Shown: piece by piece, positions 53,501-62,627 of the stretch
How the letters are laid out: each line of letters begins with the position of its first letter
Numbering within the stretch: position 1 is the first letter of the stretch
DNA from: Blepharisma stoltei
Lineage: Eukaryota > Ciliophora > Heterotrichea > Heterotrichida > Blepharismidae
Assembly: GCA_914767885.1 (NCBI GenBank)
Contig: CAJZBQ010000053.1
Location: forward strand, 1,152,501-1,216,500
DNA: 64,000 bases
Reading direction: 5' to 3'
Notes under the pieces: model-generated
Told to the model about the DNA's origin: nothing
Databases searched by the model: none
What the model saw: only the letters and a program-made list of their open reading frames with translations
Program-made: the position numbers and the translations under genes

Positions 53501-54301
53501 ATGATAAGGCCATTAATGCTGCTGAAGAGAGAGTTTAAAGCTAGTTTTGCCATTCTTAATGGTGAAGAGTATAAGTTAAGTGCTTATCTCCCGAATATTG
53601 GTAACAAATCTTTCACAATTTCTAGATCTCACACAATCAATGATTTTTTGAACGAAATTCAATTGCAAAGTCCAGACATTCAAATAAAGCATTCATATAG
53701 CTCAGACTCTTCTTTTAAAGCTACTATTGAGCAAGAGCCCATAAAAGTTGAAATTAATGATGAAGAGTACGAATTCTCAAAAAACGATTCACAAGCACAG
53801 TCCAAGCCTGAGTACGCTGAAGCCTATTTTAATAAAGGAAACCTTTTATTTGAATTAAAACGCATGGAAGAAGCAATAGAAGCATACAGCCAAGCTATCA
53901 AAATTGACCCTGATTTTATTAAATCTCATTACAATAAAGGAGTTATTCTCTCTGGATTAGGCTTACATAAGGACTCAGTTCACTCTTTCGATGAAGTGAT
54001 TCGAATAAACCCGAATTATATTTCAGCCTATTACCAAAAAATAAATTCTTTAATTTTATCAGGAAAAAAGAAAGAAGCAATTTCTGTGTGTGATGATGTA
54101 ATTTCAATAAATCCATATGACTCAAGCACTTATTATCAGAAAGGTATTTTATTAGACAATATAGGAAACTTTGATGAAGCAATTGAATGCTTTGACGCAA
54201 GTATTGAAATTGAGCCAAACAACCCTATATTTCAGCATGCAAAACTAAGAGCTCAAGAAAATAAAAAAACAGAAAATTCCACAGAAAATAGCAAAGCATA
54301 A
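53501..54301 (+). CDS. TPR protein with an MCU-like N-terminal domain
   Basis: 266 residues. Residues about 1-85 (FKASFAILNGEEYKLSAYLP … INDEEYEF) closely parallel the N-terminal domain of the MCU gene just downstream, including LNEIQ and the closing INxEEYEF. From residue about 100 the pore region is replaced by four TPR repeats (AYFNKGNLLFELKRMEEAIE, NKGVILSGLGLHKDSVHSFD, and so on). Probably a domain fusion after tandem duplication. A mitochondrial, MCU-associated role is a reasonable inference. Confidence 0.83.
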   Translation: MIRPLMLLKREFKASFAILNGEEYKLSAYLPNIGNKSFTISRSHTINDFLNEIQLQSPDIQIKHSYSSDSSFKATIEQEPIKVEINDEEYEFSKNDSQAQSKPEYAEAYFNKGNLLFELKRMEEAIEAYSQAIKIDPDFIKSHYNKGVILSGLGLHKDSVHSFDEVIRINPNYISAYYQKINSLILSGKKKEAISVCDDVISINPYDSSTYYQKGILLDNIGNFDEAIECFDASIEIEPNNPIFQHAKLRAQENKKTENSTENSKA

Positions 54302-54438
54302 TTAATCTAGTTATTAGGATTTTCATATAATTTTATTTTATTTTCATTAGGATTTTATATTGATTTGCATAAAAAAACTTATAAGTTATATTTTGTCAGC
54401 GAGTAAAAAGACCATTAATAAAATAAAATACTCTTATA

Positions 54439-55299
54439 ATGCTCAAAATATTGAGAAGAGGACTAAAAACATCCTTTGCAATCCCTTTAGGAACTGATTA
54501 CAAGTTCAAAATTCTTCTACCAAATGGAAGTGAATGCTGGTTTACAGTAGATAATTCTCAAACCATTGAAGATGTCTTAAATGAAATTCAAACTGAAGAT
54601 CCATCAATTGTCCAAAAAGACGCTGAAAACCCTAAAGTAACATTTAAAACTGCAATAGAAAAAGGTCCAGTAAAGACTAAAATTAATGGGGAAGAGTATG
54701 AGTTCAGAAAAAGTGAATTCCGAGAACTCAAGCCAAGCCAGCGAGAAATAGAAAATTTTGCGAATATCCTGGTTATGCACAAGCCTACAAATAAGGCTGA
54801 TTTAATAGAAGCTGCTAAGAAAAGTTTAAATTCAATTGGAAAGCAAACTTCATCGCAGCTTGCTTACTTGAAGAGCCAACTGAAAGATATTGAAAAAGAA
54901 ATCGCTCTATTAAATGATGAAAAGGCTAAAATTGATAAAAAAGTGAATTCGAGAGCCAACTTGATGATAAATTTAGGGTTTTTAATGTTTCTGTCTCAGT
55001 ATTCCTTTTTTGTATACACTATTTATGGAGTTGAGTGGCTTGGCTGGGATCTTATGGAACCTATAACGTATACTGTCCAACAAGGGTTATTTATGTTTGG
55101 TGTTTTATATTTTTTAAAAACCAAAGAAAGCTGCAATTTAGACAATTTATTAGCACGATTCCAAAGCAAAAAAACTGAATATTATACCAGAGCTTACGGA
55201 TTTGACGCCAACCGATTGAAGTTTTTAGAAGAGGAGAAGCTGAAACTGCTTTCTTCAATAACCCTGCTTGAAAAGCGCTTATTTTATGATTTTAAATAA
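54439..55299 (+). CDS. MCU: Mitochondrial calcium uniporter (MCU)
   Basis: 286 residues with the diagnostic pore signature WLGWDLMEPITYTV (selectivity-filter Asp and Glu) between two membrane segments (INLGFLMFLSQYSFFVYTIY and FMFGVLYFLK). A basic N-terminus, a matrix N-domain and flanking coiled coils (LKSQLKDIEKEIALLNDE) are present. It forms the inner-membrane Ca2+ uniporter. One exon without IES, 137 bp behind its TPR-bearing partial paralogue. Confidence 0.95.
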   Translation: MLKILRRGLKTSFAIPLGTDYKFKILLPNGSECWFTVDNSQTIEDVLNEIQTEDPSIVQKDAENPKVTFKTAIEKGPVKTKINGEEYEFRKSEFRELKPSQREIENFANILVMHKPTNKADLIEAAKKSLNSIGKQTSSQLAYLKSQLKDIEKEIALLNDEKAKIDKKVNSRANLMINLGFLMFLSQYSFFVYTIYGVEWLGWDLMEPITYTVQQGLFMFGVLYFLKTKESCNLDNLLARFQSKKTEYYTRAYGFDANRLKFLEEEKLKLLSSITLLEKRLFYDFK

Positions 55300-55305
55300 T
55301 CTTTA

Positions 55306-57522
55306 TTAATCGTTAAATGCTTTTGGAATTGTTTTATTCCATAGCGAAATTTTCTCATTTCTTTTTTGCTCGTCCCAAGTGAAATCTACGATTTTTTCAA
55401 TATTTTTATTAAGTTTTTGGATGTCGTCAAGGCTTCTATAGACTCCACAGCCTAGTCCAGCTGCAAAAGCGGCTCCAAGAGCAGTTAAATCTTTCTCAAA
55501 AGGAAGCTCAAGCTGCACTCCGAGAATATTTGCTTGGATTTCTAAAAATAAAACATTTTTAGTCATTCCGCCATCAACACAAAGTTTATTAAGCTTGTAA
55601 GGTGTATCAGAAAGCAAGGCATCTATAACTTCTTTAGTTCTAAAACAAATCCCTTCAAGCAATGCTCTCAAAATATGGGCTCGGGTTGTATGCTGTGTCA
55701 AGCCAATTATTACACCTCTTGCATCTGGCCTCCAATGAGGAGCGAACAAGCGAGACTAGTGACGTCACCAAGCCATCTTGGAATATGTGGTCAGCCCCAC
55801 CCATGCCTTCTATAAGGCTTCGTCGCCAGAAAGTCGACGCACCTCTCACCCGGGAGTTGCCGTCGTTCTCCTGACTCAGCTCCTGCGTGTTCCGCCTAAG
55901 GGTCATCCTCCCGTGGGGATGTGCTGAGAGGTAAAACTCTGAGCCTCTTGAATGCACTGTGGAGCCGTACCTTTGGTTATCCCCAAAGTTAAACGGCTGT
56001 TGCTGTGCAGAAGCTCTCCAACCCCATAATGAGGGAGAGAAAATCGGCAGAGCCAATTTCTCTCGAACCGAATGCCATTTTATTTATCCAATGAGGAGCG
56101 AACAAGCGCTAAGTGCAGAGACACATACAACGCCATCAGAGTCCGCAACAGTACGGGCCTGTGCTTCTAGCTCTGCAAATGTCGAAAAAAGCCTCAATTT
56201 ATTGAGTGCCCATTTAATTGCACTTCCAGCATTTTCCACAGATCCTTCCAGTGCATAATAAATCGGTCCATCTGGTCCAAACTTTCCATATACAGTAGTC
56301 AATAGTCCAGTCGAGCTTTGAATTATATCATTTCCAGTGCTCATTAACAAGAAGGCTCCAGTCCCATATGTATTTTTTGCTGATCCTGCTTCGACACATT
56401 GGTGTCCTAATAAAGCTGACTGTTGATCTCCAAGACTTCCACAGATAGGGATTCCTTCAAGATATCCTGATTTCATATACCCATACACCTCAGCAGAACT
56501 TACAATTTCTGGCAAAGCAGTAATTGGAATATCAAGTGCAGCCAATATCTCTTCATCCCAGAATCCTCGCAAATTCATTAGTAATGTTCTTGAGGCATTG
56601 CTTATGTCTGAAACATATCTTTTGCCTTTAGTTAAATTATAAATCATCCAGGTTTCTACTGTTCCGAATAAACAAGTGTTTTCAGACAAACTTTTTCTGA
56701 CTGCTGAGTTATTTCGGATAAGCCACAAAATTTTTGAAGCAGAAAAGTAGGTGGAAATAGGAAGCCCTGTTTTTGATCTAAAATCAATTTTTAGGTTTTG
56801 AAGCTCGTGACAGATTTCAGCCGTGCGGGCATCATCCCAAATTATTGCATTGTGGAAAGGTTTACCGGTTTCTTTATTTCATGCAATAATTGTTTCTCTT
56901 TGATTGCTAATGCCGATTCCTTTAAATAGAGTTTTAGGAATCCCTGCTTTTTGACAGGCTGTTTCTATGCATTTTAATGAAGCTTCAACATACTCTAATC
57001 CACCCTTTTAGAGAGATTTCTCTCCTTGCGTTTTGAAGGGTTTATTTTTTCAATTTTATATTAAATTGGAAAATTATTTTTTAAATTTTGGAAAAATAAA
57101 TTTAAAATAATTTCTAATTTATGTTTAAAATTGCAAAATATCTTAAATTAATATAATTAGCTAGGTTTCTCGTTAAATAATAATAATAATATATAAAAAC
57201 ATCCATTAGCTTGCTTTTAAGCGGGCTAAAAATAGGCTTTCACTCCTAAATGAGGCTAAAGAGGAGGAGTAAAAGGGTTTTGCTCATGCTCTTCATGAGA
57301 TGGGAAGTATTGGGTCAAGTCAATGCTATGTGAAGCTATTTGTACACCTTTGGAGTTAAAAATCAGAAATCTTGTGGATCCTGTGCCGACATCAATAGCG
57401 CCAAGATAAGACTCTGATCCATCATAAGCAGGAGGGAGAGGCTTGCTAGTGCGTAATTTATATAAAAAGAAACCAATGGCAGCTGCAGCTGCACCACCTA
57501 TCAGAATGGTATTTTTGTCCAT
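55306..57522 (-). CDS. GK: Glycerol kinase with N-terminal membrane anchor
   Basis: Motifs: AIDVGTGSTRFLIF, GIGISNQRETIIAWNK, TYGTGAFLLMSTG, and the C-terminal RPDARGVIIGLTQ and LCVDGGMTKN. The N-terminus TILIGGAAAAAIGFFLYKL is a hydrophobic anchor, as in membrane-bound isoforms. Two interruptions exist: an insert at about 57007-57262, and the S1 SINE at 55753-56108. At the SINE, exact removal of one 22-bp duplication leaves the frame one base short (VCVSALS…LFAPHW). At the other gap no TA pair gives the expected EQNP…LEYVEAS join; the best in-frame one ends …PPL/YVEASL. TGA is Trp near 56878. ATP-dependent phosphorylation of glycerol. Confidence 0.87.
55753..56108 (-). mobile_element. SINE-like retroelement S1, reversed, in glycerol kinase
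   Basis: Flanked by a perfect 22-bp duplication (55731-55752 and 56087-56108; begins TCCAATGAGGAGCGAAC). It matches the DP and PSD copies on the minus strand from TAAATAAAATGGCATTCGG to GTGACGTCAC, then stops: the repeat tail is missing. Confidence 0.9.
57007..57262. other. IES-like interruption (about 250 bp) in glycerol kinase
   Basis: AT-rich with many stops. Its edges are loosely inverted (CTCCTCCTCTTTAG / CTCTCTAAAAGGG). Conserved kinase sequence resumes on each side, so it must be removed, but the exact TA pair is unclear. Confidence 0.65.
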
Positions 57523-57571
57523 ATTACAATGAAATCTACAACAAATTTTCTATATTAAAAATTTATCAATT

Positions 57572-58759
57572 TTATTTTAATTTTCCTGGTTTTTTTAATA
57601 CATCATAAGAACTGATTTTGGGTCCGATTTCGACTTTTGGAATTAATGGGTCTTTACCAGGATTTGCTATTCGAGCTCTGCTTTTAGGCGATTGTGGCCT
57701 TTTGCTTGGAGCTGTAATTGGCCTTTTTATTTTGGAACTTGAGCTTTTATCGGCTGTTTTTTCTTTTATTTTTAGTCCGAAATTATTGGTCAGCTTTCCT
57801 GCCGGCGTTATTTGGACTTTTTTAGGAATCGGTTGATTATTAGGCATGTCAAAATATTCCCTTTTAGTTAGCTTCGTTTCTTCAGGAGCATACACTTGAG
57901 ACAATTTAGCTCCTTTTGGTGCAAGATTGTCCTCGTTGTTCAAGGTTTGAGAATTGTATGAACTTGGATTATTTTCTCCTTTTTTTCCTTTTCGTTTAGG
58001 CTTTTCAGCGGCTTGGGATACTAAAGGTGCTCTAGCTTCTTTAGTGCTTCCTTTAATGCACGATTTCAAAATAACATAGCCATTCTCTATCGGATTTTTA
58101 ACATTTGGCTGGATATCTACAGCTTTCCCAGACCAATTAATTCTCGGATCTCTTGGCCCTCCATCTCCGCTTGGCCTTGCCTCAACTGCAGCCCCTACTT
58201 GTGAGTTCAAGAAAGTATTTCTCAATATCAATTCTTCCACATCTTCAATTTCTTTTTCATTATCATTCCAATTTCTCGATCTTGGCCCTTCACCCTGTCT
58301 GACAAGTCTATTTTCAAATGCAGCTAATTGATTAACAAAATTTGGCTTTATATCTAAGTCTGGTCTCCTCGAGTAAAGAAATTCCAGCGCTTTATTTAAG
58401 CCTCACTTGTATCGTTTTATTAAATAAGCTGAAACAATGGCTGCGGATCTCGAAACTCCTCTGACAGAATGAACAAGTGTGCTTTCGCCTTCTTTTAAAG
58501 CTTGCTCTATAAAGTTGTAAATCGCAGAAATATTTTTGTCGTTGGAGTCTAATAAGACTTGAGAGTCATGGTCAAGTCAAGAAAAAGAAATATATCGTAC
58601 ACCGATCGGCTCCCAATGATTTGGAACCTGTCGTGCCGCGCAGTTTATGATGTGAGTAACCTTGTTGGCTACAACGAATTCTAAGTCTTGAGCTGCAAAT
58701 TCATCACCGATAAAAAGACCGTCTTTGACTTTAATAGCACCTATTAGTGTTGTTTCCAT
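57572..58759 (-). CDS. Dual-specificity phosphatase-like pseudophosphatase
   Basis: 395 residues, with TGA as Trp at YISFSWLDHD and YKWGLNK. Residues about 10-155 have the DSP fold (VTHIINCAARQVPNHW, IYNFIEQALKEG, the general-acid Asp in WLDHD). The P-loop reads VHSVRGVSRSA: the catalytic Cys of HCxxGxxR is Ser (codon TCT, one base from TGT). The C-terminal 200 residues are basic and disordered. Expected to bind phosphoproteins without hydrolysis, like STYX; that role is inferred. Confidence 0.85.
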
Positions 58760-59012
58760 ATTAAATGTAAAAAACCATAAAATTTGAAAATAGGTGAAGT
58801 TAAGTAGGAAGTTAGCAGATTTGTGCTGAAGAGATATAGGATTTAAAGTAATTAAAAGAAAAAAGTAAAAGATAAATAGAATTATAAAGAAGATAAAGAA
58901 ATTTTATATAATTTAAGCTAATTTTAAAAAAGTTAACAGATTTTGTTATGGTAGAAAAATTGAATTTTTGGCTCATATTAGCTTATAAGCAAAATATTGG
59001 GGTAAAGTGCAA

Positions 59013-59085
59013 TCCGAGATAGTATAGTGGTCAAGTATCCCTGCCTGTCACGCAGGGGACCCGGGTTCAATTCCCGGTCTCGGAG
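59013..59085 (+). tRNA. tRNA-Asp: tRNA-Asp (GUC)
   Basis: A complete cloverleaf: acceptor TCCGAGA/TCTCGGA with discriminator G, D-arm with TAGTGGTCAAG (A box), anticodon stem CCTGC/GCAGG with loop CTGTCAC (anticodon GTC), and T-arm CCGGGTTCAATTCCCGG (B box). No intron. A run of nine T follows at once and serves as the Pol III terminator. Confidence 0.97.
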
Positions 59086-59098
59086 TTTTTTTTTGAAA

Positions 59099-61710
59099 AT
59101 GTCAGAGTTCTTTTACCAGCCATCTCCAAATCTTCCCAACATTATGACAATCAATTTTCGACCTCCAAAGCCAAAAAAGATCCTAAAGCCTGCACTTTTG
59201 CCAATTGATCGCTCTGAGTCCAGCTTTAAAAATATTCAAAAAACAATTATTAAAAGAAATCAATCAGAATCATTTCTTCGAAAACCTATAAAAATCGTGC
59301 ACTTAGAGTCCATCTCAATAGACGAGTCTTCTCCTCTACAAGAACCCAAAAAACTATCACAAAGTTTCGCTTATCCAAGCTATAAAACTAAAGAAATAAA
59401 TACTTCTTTTCAAGAATCCAATAGTCATGAGCCAAAACAAATGCTACTTGACTTGGTCGCCCAAGAAAAAGAAACATTAAAAGTCCTTGAAAATCGATGC
59501 CATATCCTAGGGGAAATACAAAAAATTGTGGAAACAAGTTCTGTGTTTACAGAGCGTGACGGTGAAAAAATCATGAAATTAATTCAAGAAATCAGTGTAA
59601 CTATTCTAGATGCATCAAACAGAGAAATCGAGCTAGGGCTAAAAAACCGTGAATTGGAACAGAAGAAGCTACAGCTTTCTTTAATTTCTCAAAAATACGA
59701 AGTTTTGCAGAAAAGGGCTCTAAATTCTGAAAGCGAGTTAAAAGATCTGAGAGGGAAAATCAAAAATTTAAATAAAGAAAATGCAAAGCAAGCAAAAGTG
59801 ATTATGACAGAAAAACAAAAATTTTATCGTAAATTTTAAATAGAAATTGCAGGGAAATTGCAAACATTAGAAGAAGGATTTTGGGCTATGACTGGAGATG
59901 TGAAAATACAAAGCGAAGATGCGTGTGGAAAGCTAAAATCTGCTATAAATGCACTGATAAAAGATGGCCACGAGCATAGGAAAGAAATAGGTGAGCTGTA
60001 AGATTTATTTAGAAAAAAAGAAAAAGAAATGCTTGAACAAACTATTAAAAGACTGTCAAGGAAAATTTCAAGGCTTACTGCCAAAATAAATGAAAATAAA
60101 ATCAGAAATTCCGAATATGAAAAACTCAATGAAGCAGGGGCTAAGTATTATTCTGGGTCGTATTCAAGAGAAATAAATCAGCCAAGAACTTTACCATTTA
60201 GAATAAACTCTTTAACAGGCGACAATTATAGTTTCATGAATGAAATAATCGAGCATGGCATACAAGCTCTGCCTCAATTCATCAAAGATCCTGCTTCTTT
60301 GCCTTATTTAGAAATTTTGGTAGAAAAATTGTTAAATCTAAACGAATTTGTTGAACAATTTGGACTCTTGAAGAAAACTTTATCAGTACTTATTTCTAAT
60401 GAAAGCTTGCCAGCTTTAATAGAAACCGCTGGAAAAGAAACTGCAGAGCTGCTTAACTCAGAAAGGTGCCACTACTGGCTTTATGAAAAAAACACCCACG
60501 AAATCTGGACAATTGACTCTCACAGTAAAGAATATCGCTTTTCTGCTGACACTGATTTATTTACTTTATTTAAAGAAAATAAAAATTTTGTAAATTCTTA
60601 TTCAAAAGAATTTGAAACAAATTATTCTCCCGAAATTCAAAAAGAAATGGGCTACAAAACAAACTCATTACTAGCTTATCCTATATTTAAAGATAAAGAA
60701 AACCTGATAGGAATATTAGAAATAGTTAACCACCATCAACGAGTATTTGAGCATGATGACGAATATTTAGCTGAAATGATCATCCCTATTTTATCTGCTT
60801 TAACTTTACAAATATGCTCAATGCAGCTAGAAACAATGATAAACAAAATTAAAAATAATCTCATCAAATGTGGGGTCGAGCTGATTAAAAGTAAAAATTT
60901 ATGCGATTTTTTAGAAGTCTCACTCCCCCCCTCCGTGAGTGAAAAAAACCATTAGAAAAATCGCTATTTTTTGCCCAAAAATCCACCCTCCGTGAGTTAA
61001 CAAAAAATTTTTTAATAGAAAAATGTTTTATGGAAAAAAATTTTGATATATAAATGATAATTAGTATAATGAAATCTAGAGCTAATTCTGTTTAATTTTA
61101 AACGAATTGCTTTTTAAAACATAAATTTTATAAATTAAATTAATAATTTGCTTTCCAATTTTTTGCGAATTAGATTTTTTTAAATTTCGAAAAAAAATAT
61201 TTTTTATAAAATTTATATTTAAATTTTTTTAAAAAAAAAAAAATTAACCCCCCTCCGTGAGTGAACAAAATTTTTTTGTTCACTCACGGAGGGGGGGGGG
61301 AGTCAGAAAAGTGGCTATGCAAAATTTTTTCTGTGTCGACTGCAAGGGTTTGTATTAGATTGGAAAATTGCATTGTGAGGTCTGATAATGGAGAAAGAAT
61401 TACTATGAGCTTAAATACTGGTATTTGTGGATGTGTTTTTGAAAAAAAAGTAAAGGAATACGTGGTGAACCCTTATAATGATTTAAGGTTTAATATACTC
61501 TCGGATATTCATGCTTCGTTTCCTATGAATTTTATACCAATATTAGGAGATGTTAATACAATTGCTGTATTTCAAATCCCAGAAAAGATAAAAGTATCAA
61601 GGCTCGACAGTTTGATGGAATTTGATTCAGAATTGAGTTCTCCTTTATCTTTATTTTCACAGCTATTCACTGAGGCACTTACAGATATTCTTCATAAGGA
61701 AAATAGTTAA
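59099..61710 (+). CDS. GAF-domain protein with N-terminal coiled coil
   Basis: Removing two 15-nt introns and the MITE 60923-61305 leaves 2199 nt, 732 residues. Residues about 115-330 are a long coiled coil. Then comes a GAF domain (LLNSERCHYWLYEKNTHEI … LAYPIFKDKENLIGILEIVN) and a second GAF-like domain split by the MITE (ARVCIRLENCIVRSDNG … NTGICGCVF). GAF domains bind cyclic nucleotides or act as dimer modules. No catalytic PDE domain follows. The ATG lies only 13 bp after the tRNA-Asp. Confidence 0.82.
59829..59843 (+). other. 15-nt spliceosomal intron
   Basis: GTAAATTTTAAATAG; it holds an in-frame TAA. Splicing gives …KFY Q/IAGKLQT…. Confidence 0.88.
59998..60012 (+). other. 15-nt spliceosomal intron
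   Basis: GTAAGATTTATTTAG; it holds an in-frame TAA. Splicing gives …KEIGEL/KKKEKEML… within the coiled coil. Confidence 0.88.
60923..61305 (+). mobile_element. Family A MITE/IES (383 bp) bounded by CA instead of TA
   Basis: Well-preserved family A ends and core. The flanks read TCTCA|CTCCCC at left and GGAGTCA|GAAAAG at right. Excision leaving one CA restores …LEVS/EKWLCKIF… in the second GAF domain. Confidence 0.9.
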
Positions 61711-61820
61711 GGAATTATAAAATTTTTCAAAATTAAAATAATCATCAGAATTTAGCTATTTATTAATTATAATTAATTGAAAATATTTTCTCTATATCAT
61801 ATTATAACTGTTCAGAGTAT

Positions 61821-62627
61821 TTAGTTAATTGCAAGAGAAGCTGAAGAGTCTCCTGTTGCAGTCCTCACATGTGCCATTGAGAAAAAATGTAGCTTCTTTT
61901 TATTCAGCTGTATTCACTCTAATCCTCCTAAATTCATTCTCCTCACAACGTCTAAACAAAAAAATCCATGAAAGACCATACATAATGATATAGCTGGACT
62001 CACAATAGAAACACTATCCCACAGCCCTAAATCAAAATTTGTTAAAATCTGCAGAATTGCCATTGGCAAGCTTTCAAATATTGATTGAATAATCAGAAAT
62101 GTTATGAAATCTTGCTTGATTCGGTCCCCAAAAACTTCTGTTTCCTTACAAAGAGTTATTTTATGGAGAAATGTTAGCATAAGTTTAAACTCAGCAATAA
62201 TCATGTATATAGGAGCTCTAAATATAAAAGAAAAATATATGCTTATTTACCAAGAATAGCCCATTAAGGAGCATTTTTTGGTTGGCCGGACAAAGCTGGC
62301 TGCCAAATTCGTTGGCATGCCATATTTTCTGGCTAAACAAATTTAAGAATGGCGAACCAAAAAATATCCCTTAGTAGGCTATTCTTGGTGAACAGGTATA
62401 AAATTCAGTAAACCTAGATCTAAGTCTCCAAAAATCTGAGAAACTATTAAATAAAGCCAAAAATAGAATAAGTAAGATAAAGGCTGAATTACAATAAATG
62501 CAACCAAAGCATCGTAAGTTGTGGGGTCTTCAATTTTCCTTGTGTAGATTATATCTGAAATTATATCAGCCCAGGATAAAGAAATCGAGAATAGAATGAA
62601 AATCAGGCGCTTGGAGTTGAAGTTCAT
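61821..62627 (-). CDS. Multipass membrane protein, perhaps XK-related
   Basis: Removing the hairpin IES 62244-62396 leaves 654 nt, 217 residues; TGA codes one Trp (GLEWIQL). Five or six hydrophobic segments are visible, the first followed by SWADIISDIIYTRK, which recalls the conserved first helix of XK-related scramblases. IQSIFESLPMAILQ is another XKR-like motif. The similarity is weak by eye; a lipid scramblase role is only a suggestion. Confidence 0.6.
62244..62396. repeat. Hairpin IES (153 bp)
   Basis: Long imperfect palindrome (CCAAGAATAGCC … GGCTATTCTTGG, and TTTTTTGGTT..GCC with its complement). TA-bounded. Removal joins …GLLNFI/SIYFSFIFRAP…. Confidence 0.87.

Noticed and set aside
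59027-59098. Coding start upstream of ATG 59099, inside tRNA-Asp
   Set aside because: The frame is open through the tRNA by chance; the tRNA is complete and the ATG at 59099 begins a sensible protein.
59837-60001. In-frame TAA codons as evidence for stop-codon reassignment or context-dependent stops
   Set aside because: Each TAA lies within a perfect 15-nt GT…AG intron, so ordinary splicing explains them.
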